Positions 47,079 through 55,951 of a stretch of 64,000 nucleotides of DNA are shown piece after piece. The position numbers and the translations under genes were made by a program. Source of the DNA: CAVUXJ01 sp963814975 (GTDB lineage: Bacteria > Acidobacteriota > Vicinamibacteria > Vicinamibacterales > CAVVIG01). The notes beneath the pieces are model-generated. The model was not told where the DNA came from. It was given only the letters and a program-made list of their open reading frames with translations, and ran no database searches. The DNA lies in assembly GCA_963814975.1 (NCBI GenBank), contig CAWFFB010000022.1, forward strand, positions 62,001-126,000, given 5' to 3'. Within the stretch, counting starts at the first letter, position 1; each line of letters begins with the position of its first letter.

Positions 47079-48811
47079 TTCACGGTCTTGAGCATCGCGT
47101 CGCGTTTCGCCTTGAACTCGTTCCCGGCTGTCCATTCCGGAAGCCTGGCAGCCTCCGCCACGCGGTACCCCACCGCGAAGAACACCATCAGATCCTCCCG
47201 GGCACCGGCGAGATCCCAGTCGGGCTTCACGGTGTCGGACGGCTTATGGTAGTCGTGCTCGTTGTACTGCGCGCGCATCTGTGTGCCGTAGTCGGCCGGC
47301 TTGCCGACGAATTCCACACCCTCGTCCGGGTCGAGGGCCGGCACACCCTGCTTCGCGAAGTTGAAGTGATCGGAACGGTAGTAGAAGCCTTTCTCCGGCT
47401 CGGGATCGGCTCGCAGGATCCGACCTTGCTCGCCCGCCGCGTCGCGCGCGTAGTCGTCGAGCTCGGACGCGCCGTACCCGACGAGCGTCAGATCCCTGGT
47501 GCGGCCATGGACGTTCAGTGCGTCGATATTGATGATGGCCGCCGTCTTCGCGAGCGGATAGAGGGGGCTCACCGTGTAGTATGCCGACCCGAGCAGTCCC
47601 TGCTCCTCGGCCGTGACGGCCAGGAACAGCACGGACCGTTTTGGCGGCGCCTGAAGTGCCGTATACGCGCGCGCGATCTCGAGGAGACCGGCAACGCCCA
47701 CGGCATTGTCGACCGCGCCGTTGTAGATCCCATCGCCGTTCACCGGGTCGCCGACCCCGAGGTGATCCCAGTGCGCCGTGTAGACGACGTACTCGGCCTT
47801 CAGTGTCGGATCGCGACCCTCGAGCCTTGCGACCACGTTCTGCGAGCTGATGGTCCGCAGCTTGTTCCGGAGTGTCATCGACGCCGTGACCCCTAGCGGG
47901 ACCGGCTCGAAATCGCGCGATGCCGCCCTCCGTTTCAGGGTCTCGAAATCCTGGCCGCTCATCTTCAAGAGATTCGTGCCCTGCTCGAGGCTGACCCACC
48001 CCTGAACAGGAACCCGGCTCATGTTCTTGTCGGGGGCCACGAGGTCGAACTGTTCGCCGGTCCAGCTCCCCTGGACGACTTCGAACGGATAGCCCGCAGG
48101 CCCCGTCTCATGAATGATGAAGGCGCCTGCCGCTCCCTTCTCTGACGCGATCTCGAACTTGTAGGTCCAGCGCCCGTAATAGGTCATCGCGCGGCCGCCA
48201 AACATCTTCGGATCGAGCTCCGACGGATTCGACGGATCGGGCACCGGCGGATCGTTGACCAGCATCACGAGCGTCTTGCCCCTGACGTCCAGGCCTTTGT
48301 AGTCGTCCCAGTCGTACTCCGGCGCGACGACGCCGTAGCCGACGAAGACGAGCTCGGAGTCGGACAGGGCGACGGTTTCCACGACGCGTTTTGTTCCCGC
48401 GACCAGGTCGTCCTTCCACTTGAGCGTGACCTCCTCAGAGCCCTTCCGGAACACGAGCGGCGCGGGGGAAGCCGTGATCCCGACGAGCGGCACCTTCTGA
48501 ATGTACGTGCCGTCGGGATTGCCAGGCTTCAGGCCGATCTTCTTGAACTGGTTGACCAGATAGCCGACCGTGAGCTCCTCGCCTTTGCCGCCGGGAGCGC
48601 GTCCCTCGAACTGATCCGCCGAAAGTACCTTCGTGTGCGCGAGCACGAGATCGACGTCGACCTGCGGCAGCTCGCCCATCGGGATCCGCTCGACAGTCGG
48701 CGTCGGGCCGGGCCGGGCGTCGCTGGCGGGCGGCGATTCGGGCGCCGAGCACGCGCCGGCCAGAAGCCCCGCAGCAAGCAGCGCGGAATTCAGAGCAGCT
48801 GTGATGCGCAT
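47075..48811 (-). CDS. M28-family metallopeptidase lipoprotein
   Basis: A 578-residue exported zinc aminopeptidase. A lipobox lies at LLAGACS. A protease-associated domain occupies about residues 150-290. The M28 zinc ligands and catalytic residues are visible in TAHWDHLG, GAVDNAVGVAG, AVTAEEQGLLGS, INIDALN and EHDYHKPSD. It probably trims peptides at the outer or inner membrane surface. It is followed by an aminotransferase with overlapping start, suggesting linked amino acid use. Confidence 0.9.
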   Translation of the reverse strand: MRITAALNSALLAAGLLAGACSAPESPPASDARPGPTPTVERIPMGELPQVDVDLVLAHTKVLSADQFEGRAPGGKGEELTVGYLVNQFKKIGLKPGNPDGTYIQKVPLVGITASPAPLVFRKGSEEVTLKWKDDLVAGTKRVVETVALSDSELVFVGYGVVAPEYDWDDYKGLDVRGKTLVMLVNDPPVPDPSNPSELDPKMFGGRAMTYYGRWTYKFEIASEKGAAGAFIIHETGPAGYPFEVVQGSWTGEQFDLVAPDKNMSRVPVQGWVSLEQGTNLLKMSGQDFETLKRRAASRDFEPVPLGVTASMTLRNKLRTISSQNVVARLEGRDPTLKAEYVVYTAHWDHLGVGDPVNGDGIYNGAVDNAVGVAGLLEIARAYTALQAPPKRSVLFLAVTAEEQGLLGSAYYTVSPLYPLAKTAAIINIDALNVHGRTRDLTLVGYGASELDDYARDAAGEQGRILRADPEPEKGFYYRSDHFNFAKQGVPALDPDEGVEFVGKPADYGTQMRAQYNEHDYHKPSDTVKPDWDLAGAREDLMVFFAVGYRVAEAARLPEWTAGNEFKAKRDAMLKTVK

Positions 48812-48839
48812 CCGGGCATTCTTGCATTTTTGCGCCCGA

Positions 48840-48925
48840 CCCGTCAGCCTTAGGAGCTATCAGCTCCTAGCCGTCAGCTTTCAGCTGAGGGCTGCTGGAC
48901 GGCTGATGGCTGAAAGTCTCGACGG
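48840..48925. repeat. Word-repeat spacer with AGCT-cored inverted words
   Basis: Near-tandem words TCAGC, AGCTATCAGCTCC and GTCAGCTTTCAGCTGA, then their complements (CTGATGGCTGAAAG), fill the left part of the divergent gap before the pan operon. They can pair with each other. Confidence 0.45.
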
Positions 48926-48965
48926 AGTGGTCCGGCTTTAGAGGCGGCGAAGAAATCGCTCTTGA

Positions 48966-49021
48966 TGTCGTGCGAAGCTTCAGATCCGCCCTACACGGCA
49001 GGCCTGAAGGCCCGCACGACA
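48966..49021 (+). promoter_or_regulatory. Nested hairpin upstream of the pantothenate operon
   Basis: TGTCGTGCG (48966-48974) pairs perfectly with CGCACGACA (49013-49021), and inside it CTTCAG (48978-48983) pairs with CTGAAG (49004-49009). Further inner GCC/GGC pairing is possible. It ends 40 bases before the first start codon, where a leader RNA could control the operon. Transcription across it is not shown. Confidence 0.5.
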
Positions 49022-49060
49022 GCGATTTCCTCATAGCTCGTCAGCCTGACTGACATCTCT

Positions 49061-49738
49061 ATGGAAGAGCCCGAGCAGCTGTTCAGGAGCGTCAGGATCA
49101 TCGGACACGGCCGCGCAGGGTCGGCCCTGAACGCACGGCTGCGCGAGCGGAGTCTTGACTGGCGGGTGGGCGAGCCGGACCTCGTGCTGCTGTGTGTCCC
49201 CGACTCGGCGATCCGCGAAGTGGCGAGCACCATCGAGCCCGGCCCATGGATCGCGCACATCAGCGGCGCCACGCCGCTGGCCGCCCTCGCGCCGCACGTT
49301 CACCGTTTCGGACTGCATCCGCTTCAGACGTTCGACCGCTCGGGGTCTGGCGATCAGCTCGACGGCGCGTGGGCCGCGGTCACGGCTGACACCCCCGCCG
49401 GCCGGGCGCGCGGCTTCTGGCTGGCCGAGCGACTGGGCGTGAGGCCGTTCGAGATCCGCGACGAGGCCCGGATGCTATATCACGCGGGGGCCGCGATCGC
49501 GTCCAACTACCTGGTCACGCTGTATCGGTCGGCCAGCAGGCTGCTCGAATCGGCCGGAGCACCGAAAGAAGCGCTCATCCCGCTGATGCGCCGGACCATC
49601 GACAACGGCTTCCAGTTGACGGGACCAATCGCACGTGGCGACTGGGCGACCATCGACGCCCATCTGGCGGCGATTCACGACACCGCGCCGGACCTCGAAC
49701 GGATGTATCGAGCGCTTGCGGAGGTGACCGCACCGTGA
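49061..49738 (+). CDS. DUF2520/Rossmann-like oxidoreductase in the pantothenate operon
   Basis: A 225-residue protein. A nucleotide-binding start (VRIIGHGRAGSALNARL) with a short Rossmann part is followed by DLVLLCVPDSAIREVA, PWIAHISGATPLAAL and HPLQTFDR. A helical C-terminal domain (HAGAAIASNYLVTLYRSASR) follows, as in 6-phosphogluconate-dehydrogenase-like folds. This is the DUF2520 arrangement. Its stop overlaps the panC start (GTGA), and panB follows, so it may be the ketopantoate reductase that would otherwise be missing. The glycine motif GHGRAG replaces GxGxxG. Confidence 0.72.
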   Translation: MEEPEQLFRSVRIIGHGRAGSALNARLRERSLDWRVGEPDLVLLCVPDSAIREVASTIEPGPWIAHISGATPLAALAPHVHRFGLHPLQTFDRSGSGDQLDGAWAAVTADTPAGRARGFWLAERLGVRPFEIRDEARMLYHAGAAIASNYLVTLYRSASRLLESAGAPKEALIPLMRRTIDNGFQLTGPIARGDWATIDAHLAAIHDTAPDLERMYRALAEVTAP

Positions 49739-50613
49739 ACATCGTCCGCACCGCCGTCGAGCTCAGGCGAACGCTTGCTCAGCTTCGCAGTACGTCGCGC
49801 ATCGGACTCGTACCCACCATGGGCGCGTTTCATGACGGCCACGTCGCGCTGTTTCGAGCCGCGCGCCGATCGTCGGACCTCGTCGTGGTCAGCTCGTTCG
49901 TGAACCCGGCCCAGTTCGGCGATCCGGCCGATCTTGTCGCCTATCCCCGCGACGAAGCTCGCGACGCGCAGATCGCGGCCCAGGAGGGCATCGAGCTGCT
50001 CTTTGTTCCCGATGCCGCCGAAATGTATCCCGCCGACTACGCCACCTGGATCGAGGTCGGAGGCCCGGCGCGCGGGCTCGAAGGCGACTTCCGTCCGGGG
50101 CACTTCCGAGGCGTCGCCACGGTCTGCCTGAAGCTGTTCACGATTGTCGAGCCGGACGTGGCATGCTTTGGACAGAAGGACGCGCAGCAGGTAGCGGTCG
50201 TCACGCAGCTGGTGCGCGACTTGAACCTCGATCTGCAGATTCAGATTGTCCCGACCGTCCGCGACAGCGACGGGCTGGCGCTCTCGTCGCGAAACGTGCG
50301 CTTGTTGCCGGAGGAGAGGATACGGGCGCTGGCGATCCCGCGGGCGCTCGCCGCCGGTCTGGCGGCGTTTCGGGAAGGCCGGGATCCGATCGCCGCCGCC
50401 CGCGCTCTGCTGTCCGGCCTCGAGCCCGATTACGTGGCGGTGGCCGATCTCAACGGACGTCCGACACTTGCCGTGGCCGCCCACGTCGGCAGCATCCGCT
50501 TGATCGACAACGTCGTCCTCGACATCTCGAACGCGTCCCCCGGGATGGGGACGAGCGGGCAGTCGCTGAAGGAGCCTGACAATGAGCAACCAGCCGCCGC
50601 CCACCGGACCTAA
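49735..50613 (+). CDS. panC: Pantothenate synthetase
   Basis: A 292-residue enzyme joining pantoate and beta-alanine with ATP. The signature PTMGAFHDGH (HIGH-type ATP site) lies near residue 28. VSSFVNPAQFG, FRPGHFRGVATVCLKLF, CFGQKDAQQ and LALSSRNVRL follow in the usual order. GTG 49735 overlaps the preceding stop. The C-terminus overlaps the panB start by 32 bases, adding a non-conserved tail. Confidence 0.95.
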   Translation: MNIVRTAVELRRTLAQLRSTSRIGLVPTMGAFHDGHVALFRAARRSSDLVVVSSFVNPAQFGDPADLVAYPRDEARDAQIAAQEGIELLFVPDAAEMYPADYATWIEVGGPARGLEGDFRPGHFRGVATVCLKLFTIVEPDVACFGQKDAQQVAVVTQLVRDLNLDLQIQIVPTVRDSDGLALSSRNVRLLPEERIRALAIPRALAAGLAAFREGRDPIAAARALLSGLEPDYVAVADLNGRPTLAVAAHVGSIRLIDNVVLDISNASPGMGTSGQSLKEPDNEQPAAAHRT

Positions 50614-51490
50614 AAGGGTCGCCGGCGGAAAGATGTCGGTCCCCGAACTCGGCGCGATGAAGCGCAGCGGCGCGCGCATCACGATGGTGACGGTGTACGA
50701 CGCGCCGAGCGCTCGGCTCGCCGATGCCGCCGGCATCGACGTCGCGCTGGTCGGTGATTCGGCGGCGATGACGATGCTCGGGCACGACTCGACGCTGCCG
50801 GTCACCATGGACGAAATGCTCATGCTGACGCGCGCGGTCGCTCGGGGCGCCACACGGCCGCTGATCGTGGCCGACATGCCGTTCGGCTCGTTTCAGCCGT
50901 CGGACGAGGTCGCCGTGCAGAACGCCATTCGCTTTCTGAAGGATGGAGGGGTCGACGCGGTGAAGCTGGAAGGCGCCGGCCCGATGCTCAGGCGGGCGGA
51001 GGCGATCGTCGATGCCGCGATTCCGGTCATCGGTCACATCGGATTGACTCCGCAGTCGGTGAAACTCCTGGGCGGATACAAACCGCAGGGCCGTACCGCC
51101 GTCAAGGCGCGCCGCCTTGTCGATGCCGCGCGTGCGCTCGAGCGGGCCGGCTGTTTCGCCGTCGTGCTGGAGGCCATCCCGCCGCAGGTTGCCGCATTCA
51201 TCACCAAGACGCTCAGCATCCCGACGATCGGCATCGGCGCCGGCGCCGCGTGTGACGGCCAAGTGCTCGTCTGGCACGATCTGATGGGGCTCTCGAACGG
51301 GCAGCCGCCCAGGTTCGTGAAGCAGTACGCCGACATCGGCGCCGCCATGCTCGCCGCGCTTGAAGCCTACGCCAGCGACGTGCGCGGGGGCCGATTCCCC
51401 GAGGATCGGCATACCTATACCATGCTGGAAAACGAGCTCGACTCGTTCGAAGCGGAACTGATGTCCGCGTCCGCTGATGAAGACAACTGA
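50582..51490 (+). CDS. panB: 3-methyl-2-oxobutanoate hydroxymethyltransferase
   Basis: A 302-residue TIM-barrel enzyme that makes ketopantoate from ketoisovalerate. Family motifs are VTVYDAPSARLADAAGIDVA, LVGDSAAMTMLGHDSTLPVT, DMPFGSFQPS, VKLEGAG, GHIGLTPQS, VLEAIPPQVA and IGIGAGAACDGQVLVWHD. It overlaps panC by 32 bases, so coupling is tight. The C-terminal tail beyond FPEDRHTY is slightly longer than usual. Confidence 0.95.
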   Translation: MSNQPPPTGPKRVAGGKMSVPELGAMKRSGARITMVTVYDAPSARLADAAGIDVALVGDSAAMTMLGHDSTLPVTMDEMLMLTRAVARGATRPLIVADMPFGSFQPSDEVAVQNAIRFLKDGGVDAVKLEGAGPMLRRAEAIVDAAIPVIGHIGLTPQSVKLLGGYKPQGRTAVKARRLVDAARALERAGCFAVVLEAIPPQVAAFITKTLSIPTIGIGAGAACDGQVLVWHDLMGLSNGQPPRFVKQYADIGAAMLAALEAYASDVRGGRFPEDRHTYTMLENELDSFEAELMSASADEDN

Positions 51491-51541
51491 GCCGACACCC
51501 TTCTGCCGCTCGGGGCGCGATGCGGCGCGCGCACCGAAGTC

Positions 51542-52534
51542 GTGACCGCGACGGCCCGAACGGTGCGGAACGCCACGCTGACGCTGGTCCCCGGCATCAA
51601 GGTCGGCCATCACACGTTGAACGAGCGGCCGACTGGATGCACGGTGATTCTCGCGGAGGCAGGCGTCACAGCAGGTGTCGACGTCAGAGGAGCGTCGCCG
51701 GCGACTCGAGAAACCGACGTGCTCGATCCGGTCAATAGCGTCCAGCAGGTGCACGCCATCGTGTTCGCCGGCGGCAGCGCCTTCGGGCTCGACAGCGGCG
51801 CGGGCGTTATGCGGTATCTTGAGGAGCGTGAGATTGGATTCCTGTTCGGTCCGGCGCGAGTCCCGATCGTTCCCGGTGCCGCGCTTTTTGACCTCCGCGT
51901 TGGAGATCCATTGGTTCGTCCGACGGCGGCGTGCGGCTATCTGGCCGCTCAATCCGCGACGTCTGACCCGGTATCCGAAGGCAACGTGGGCGCGGGAGCC
52001 GGCGCGACGATTGGTAAAGCTCTGGGGATGGACTGCGCCATGAAGGCGGGCGTCGGTACCGCGGCCGTGACCATGACGGGCGGGTTGGTCGTCGCCGCCA
52101 TGGTCGTCGTGAACGCGTTTGGCGATGTGGTCGATCCCGCCACGGGCCGGACCGTCGCCGGCGTGCGAGGGGCTGACGGCCGGGTGCTCGCCGATGCACG
52201 AAAACTGCTGCGCGCCGGGCTGCTCCGCTTCGAGCCCGGCAACACCACGCTCGGCGTAGTCGCCACCAATGCCGCATTGACCAAGACGGAGGCGACGCGC
52301 GTCGCGCAGATGGCACACGACGGCTTCGCCCGCGCGATCGCCCCGAGCCATACCCCGGTGGACGGCGACGTGATCTTCACCCTCGCCACCGGCGAACGGC
52401 CGGGTGCGGCCGCGGCAGGCATCATCGGCGCGTTGGCAGCGGAGGCTGTCGCCGACGCAATCGTGCGGGCGGCCACTCAGGCAGATGGACTGCCTGGGCT
52501 GCCAGCCGTCCGCGATTTCTCCACCATCACATGA
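51542..52534 (+). CDS. P1-family (DmpA/NylC-type) aminopeptidase or amidase
   Basis: A 330-residue N-terminal-nucleophile-like hydrolase. GIKVGHHTLNERPTGCTVIL opens the fold, and FAGGSAFGLDSGAGVMRYLE and GNVGAGAGATIGKALGM follow. The processing site is GNTTLGVVATN, where cleavage before a threonine would create the nucleophile as in NylC. Relatives include beta-aminopeptidases that cleave beta-alanyl peptides. Its position directly after panB hints at beta-alanine supply, which is inference. The start is GTG 51542. Its end overlaps the dehydrogenase gene. Confidence 0.82.
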   Translation: MTATARTVRNATLTLVPGIKVGHHTLNERPTGCTVILAEAGVTAGVDVRGASPATRETDVLDPVNSVQQVHAIVFAGGSAFGLDSGAGVMRYLEEREIGFLFGPARVPIVPGAALFDLRVGDPLVRPTAACGYLAAQSATSDPVSEGNVGAGAGATIGKALGMDCAMKAGVGTAAVTMTGGLVVAAMVVVNAFGDVVDPATGRTVAGVRGADGRVLADARKLLRAGLLRFEPGNTTLGVVATNAALTKTEATRVAQMAHDGFARAIAPSHTPVDGDVIFTLATGERPGAAAAGIIGALAAEAVADAIVRAATQADGLPGLPAVRDFSTIT

Positions 52535-53598
52535 CCAACACACTCGCACACACTATTGCCGTCATTCCCGGTGACGGAATCGGCCAGGAAGTCATTCCGG
52601 CAGGCATCGCAGCAATTGAGGCCGCGGCGCGGGGTTCAAACGTCTCCTTCACGTTCACGCCGTTGCCCTGGGGCTGCGACTACTACATCCGCCACGGGCG
52701 CATGATGGATGCCGACGGTTTCGAGCGGCTGGCGAAATTCGACGCCATCTATCTCGGCGCCATCGGCGCGCCGACCGTGCCCGATCACATTGCCGTCTGG
52801 GATTTACTGCTCCCGTTGCGGCAGAGATTTCAGCAGTACGTGAACCTCCGGCCGATGCGGCTGCTTCCCGGCCTCGCCTCGCCGCTGGCGAACCGCGGTC
52901 CCGCCGACATCGACATGGTCTGCGTTCGAGAAAACACAGAGGGCGAGTACGCCGGGCTGGGGGGACGTGTCCATGTGGGCACGCCGCACGAGATCGCTGA
53001 GCAAACCGGGTTGTTCACCCGTCACGGCATCGAACGGATCCTGCGCTACGGCTTCGAGGTAGCGATGAAACGGCCCCGCCGGATGCTGGCCAGCGCGACC
53101 AAGTCGAACGCGATGCGGCACTCAATGGTCCTGTGGGACGAGATCGCCGAGCGTGTGCACCAGGATTACCCGTCGGTCGAGTACCGGAAGTACCACGTTG
53201 ACGCAATCGCCGCGCGGATGGTCACCCACCCGGGCTCTCTCGACGTCATCGTGGCGTCGAACCTGTTCGGCGACATCCTCACCGACATCGGCTCGGCGAT
53301 CTCCGGCAGTCTTGGTATCGCGCCCGGGGCGAACATCAATCCGGAACGGCAGTATCCGTCGATGTTCGAGCCGATCCACGGCTCGGCGCCCGACATCATG
53401 GGGAAGGGCGTAGCCAATCCGATCGGGGCCATCTGGGCCGCCGCCATGATGCTCGACCATCTCGGCCATCGCGATTTGCACGACCGCATTGTCGGGGCCA
53501 TCGAGCGGGTGATCGCGTCCGGCAAGAACCGCACGCCGGACCTCGGCGGCCAGGGGAAGACGAAGGATCTGGCGGACGCTATCCGCGGGGAAATCTAA
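52531..53598 (+). CDS. Tartrate/D-malate dehydrogenase family protein
   Basis: A 355-residue isocitrate/isopropylmalate-type beta-decarboxylating dehydrogenase. PGDGIGQEVIPAGI opens the NAD fold; the substrate loop has LRPMRLLPG and VCVRENTEGEYAG, followed by VDAIAARMV, ASNLFGDILTDIGSAISGSL and MFEPIHGSAPDIMGKGVANP. The sequence is closest by eye to tartrate or D-malate dehydrogenases rather than LeuB. It overlaps the P1 gene (ATGA). Two perfect hairpins follow the stop. Confidence 0.82.
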   Translation: MTNTLAHTIAVIPGDGIGQEVIPAGIAAIEAAARGSNVSFTFTPLPWGCDYYIRHGRMMDADGFERLAKFDAIYLGAIGAPTVPDHIAVWDLLLPLRQRFQQYVNLRPMRLLPGLASPLANRGPADIDMVCVRENTEGEYAGLGGRVHVGTPHEIAEQTGLFTRHGIERILRYGFEVAMKRPRRMLASATKSNAMRHSMVLWDEIAERVHQDYPSVEYRKYHVDAIAARMVTHPGSLDVIVASNLFGDILTDIGSAISGSLGIAPGANINPERQYPSMFEPIHGSAPDIMGKGVANPIGAIWAAAMMLDHLGHRDLHDRIVGAIERVIASGKNRTPDLGGQGKTKDLADAIRGEI

Positions 53599-53608
53599 GT
53601 GGCAACTA

Positions 53609-53684
53609 CCAGTGAGGCGTCAGTCTCACTGGCTCAAGTTCGCGTTCCGAATAAGCCCTGACACTTGAGCCGTGAGACTTTTCG
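53609..53684. terminator. Double hairpin between convergent genes
   Basis: CCAGTGAG (53609-53616) pairs with CTCACTGG (53625-53632), and GGCTCAAG (53631-53638) pairs with CTTGAGCC (53664-53671). Both stems are perfect eight-base pairs, and a CTTTTC tract follows at 53678. It lies between the dehydrogenase and DUF3500 genes and probably stops transcription. Confidence 0.6.
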
Positions 53685-53694
53685 ACCTTGTGCT

Positions 53695-54768
53695 TCAGTG
53701 CGCAACGGCTTTCAGGTGTTCCCGCAGCAGGTCTCGTCCGAAGTCACCCTCGAAGTCCCGCCAGACCGAGTGGATGTGATTCGCGTCGTTCTGGGTGTTG
53801 TCGTATTCGATCAGGAACGTGGGGCCTTGCACCCTGTAGTAGTGCCGCCGGCCCCGCGCGGTGTCGCCAGCCCACGCGAACGCGACCTTCTCGAGGCCGG
53901 CCTTCGTGATCTTGGCCATTCGCTCCGCGGCGAGATCGGGGGCCATCACGGACGCATACGCATCGATGACCTTGAGCAGGAGGTCGCGCTGGACCGGCGT
54001 CAGTTCTCTCGCCGAGATGCCGGCCGGTGCCAGCGGATCGACCTTCAACGCGCTCATCGTCTGGATGTCGTCCGGCGCCGCCGCCGCGGTGATGGCCTTC
54101 GCGCGTTGGGACGCGTCGAGCGCCGCGACCAGGGCGCGGGCCGAGTCTTCCTCTGCAGCGAGAATGCGCAACCCCTTCTTCGGCCCCGCTCGAACCTCCG
54201 CAGGGTTGCTCCCGAAGAACGATGGCGTGGCGGCGACAAAAGCGCCGTTGACGACTGTGAAATTCAACGAGACGTGATGCCCTTCCACGCGCCAACCCCA
54301 GGCACCATTCGGCGACGGTGTGCCGAACACTGAGAAGAGATAGCCCTCGGGATTGCGGACCAGCAGCTCACCGGGACGTCCGGGTATGCCGGAGGATCCC
54401 TCTGCCGCTTCGAGCGCCCCGAGGATGGTTTCGAGATCCATGATCGCCGTCGCGGTCAGATAACCCCGCTGGCTCAGCCCGGCTCGGAGCAGGGCATGCG
54501 CGAGCTGGCGCTGCGATGGGCTCATCGCGGCGATCGGCAGCCCCTTGCGAGGAAACATTTCCGTCGGGATGAAATGCCAGTGAAGGCGTTCGGGGCCTTC
54601 GAACGGGAACGCCGCTTGTCGCCGCTGTTCGGCCGACAATCCGGCGAGGAATTTCGCGGCGGCACTGCCCATCTCCGTAGCCGACTTGTCGGCGCCGCGG
54701 ACGACGCCGAGCCATGCCAGCAGAAAGACCGCCGCGAGCAGAAAACGGGGCGAGCGGCATATCCGCAT
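53695..54768 (-). CDS. Secreted DUF3500 protein
   Basis: A 357-residue secreted protein of the DUF3500 family. A signal peptide (RSPRFLLAAVFLLAWLGVVR) is followed by FLAGLSAEQRRQAAFPFEGP, WHFIPTEMFPRKGLPIAAMS, PGELLVRNPEGYLFSVFGTP and WGWRVEGHHVSLNFTVV. A closing part has FLIEYDNTQNDANHIHSVWR. The conserved histidines suggest a metal or substrate site, but no activity is established. ATG 54768 has AAAGGA eight bases upstream; a longer start at 54813 lacks this. Confidence 0.8.
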   Translation of the reverse strand: MRICRSPRFLLAAVFLLAWLGVVRGADKSATEMGSAAAKFLAGLSAEQRRQAAFPFEGPERLHWHFIPTEMFPRKGLPIAAMSPSQRQLAHALLRAGLSQRGYLTATAIMDLETILGALEAAEGSSGIPGRPGELLVRNPEGYLFSVFGTPSPNGAWGWRVEGHHVSLNFTVVNGAFVAATPSFFGSNPAEVRAGPKKGLRILAAEEDSARALVAALDASQRAKAITAAAAPDDIQTMSALKVDPLAPAGISARELTPVQRDLLLKVIDAYASVMAPDLAAERMAKITKAGLEKVAFAWAGDTARGRRHYYRVQGPTFLIEYDNTQNDANHIHSVWRDFEGDFGRDLLREHLKAVAH

Positions 54769-54992
54769 CGATTCGGTCCTTTCGATCAGCGTCGCGTGAC
54801 GAGCCGCGCGCATGGGCCCATTCTATCGTGACTGGCGTCCGATCGGGAGTCCACCGGCGGCGCGGGGCGCAGGCCAAGAAGCCTTTACCGCACGCGACTT
54901 TCACGATCGTGTCGTGCGTGTCGTGCCTGTGCTTTCCCGCCTGGTGGAGGTTCTAGGCGTTCGTTTTCGTGGCGTGTTCTAATAGACCGCAT

Positions 54993-55833
54993 ATGGCCGC
55001 GCGACCGACCTGGAAAGGCTACCTGAAAATCAGCCTGGTCAATATCCCGATCAAAGTGTTCCCGGCAACCGATACCGGCGCGACGCTGAGCTTCAACCAG
55101 CTCCACGCCGAGTGCCAGACGCGCATCCAGCAGAAGCGCTGGTGCCCACACTGCGAGCGCGAGGTCCCGAACACCGACATCGTCAAGGGCTACGAGTTCG
55201 AGAAGGGCCGTTACGTGGTGGTCGGCGAGGAGGACGTCGAGAAAGTGCGGGTGGAGTCGACTCGCGTGATCAATCTCGAGCGGTTCACCGACGGGAACGC
55301 CATCGACCCGATCTATCTCGAGCGTCCGTATTACCTCGCGCCCGATGGTCCGGTCGCCAAGGAGGCGTTCGCCGTCATCCGTGAGGGCATGAAAGGCAAG
55401 GCCGGGATCGGCAAGGTCGCCCTGTACGGCCGTGAATACCTGGTGAAGGTGGAACCGCGCGAGCGCGGCCTGATCATGTACACGCTGCGGCACGCGAACG
55501 AGATCCGGAGCATGAAGGCGATCGACGAACTGGCGGACGTGCCGGAAGCAGTCAAATCCGACGAGGTGAAGCTGGCGCGCCAGGTGATCGGCACCTTCGA
55601 AGGCGAGCTCGATTTCGAGGCGTATCGCGACGAGTATCAGGAAGGTTTACGCGAGATCATCGACGCGAAGATCGAGCGGTCGCGAGGTCGTGGCCGCGGA
55701 GGTTGAAGCGCCGCCGAAAGTGGTCAACCTGATGGACGCGCTGCGGAAGAGCCTCGACACGATCGCCACCAAGAAGCCCCTCCGCGCATCCGCCCCCACT
55801 CGATTGAGCCCGCGGAAGCGCGCCCGCGCCTAG
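54993..55833 (+). CDS. ku: Ku DNA end-binding protein, frameshifted near the C-terminus
   Basis: A bacterial Ku protein. WKGYLKISLVNIPIKVFPAT starts the beta-barrel, and LSFNQLHAECQTRIQQKRWC, VKGYEFEKGRYVVVGEEDV and PVAKEAFAVIREGMKG follow. The C-terminal tail (EVEAPPKVVNLMDALRKSLD, then a basic end) lies one frame away; a single extra base at about 55675-55685 restores 279 residues. Ku binds DNA ends and recruits LigD for end joining; no ligD gene is in the window. The start ATG 54993 follows a TCTAAT box closely, so the message may be leaderless. Confidence 0.87.
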
Positions 55834-55858
55834 CAACATCCAAGTTATTGGATATTAG

Positions 55859-55878
55859 CCAAACCTCCTGGTGTTTGG
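55859..55878 (+). terminator. Hairpin after ku
   Basis: CCAAAC (55859-55864) and GTTTGG (55873-55878) form a stem with an eight-base loop, 25 bases after the Ku stop. No T-tract follows, so this is tentative. Confidence 0.3.
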
Positions 55879-55951
55879 GCCAAAGCCCCGAACTCGTCTG
55901 CATTCTGATGATGATCTGAGGTGAGACGGCGTGCTCTAATGTGGTGGTTGC

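Noticed and set aside
45762..47252. Open frame of 496 codons on the plus strand opposite the aminotransferase gene
   Set aside because: Antisense shadow; the minus-strand frame has all aminotransferase motifs.
48966..49021. Nested hairpin as an intrinsic terminator
   Set aside because: It lies between divergent genes, so no gene ends there, and no T-tract follows.
50450..52549. Open frame of 699 codons on the minus strand across panC, panB and the P1 gene
   Set aside because: Antisense shadow of three well-supported genes; low-complexity composition with no recognisable motif.
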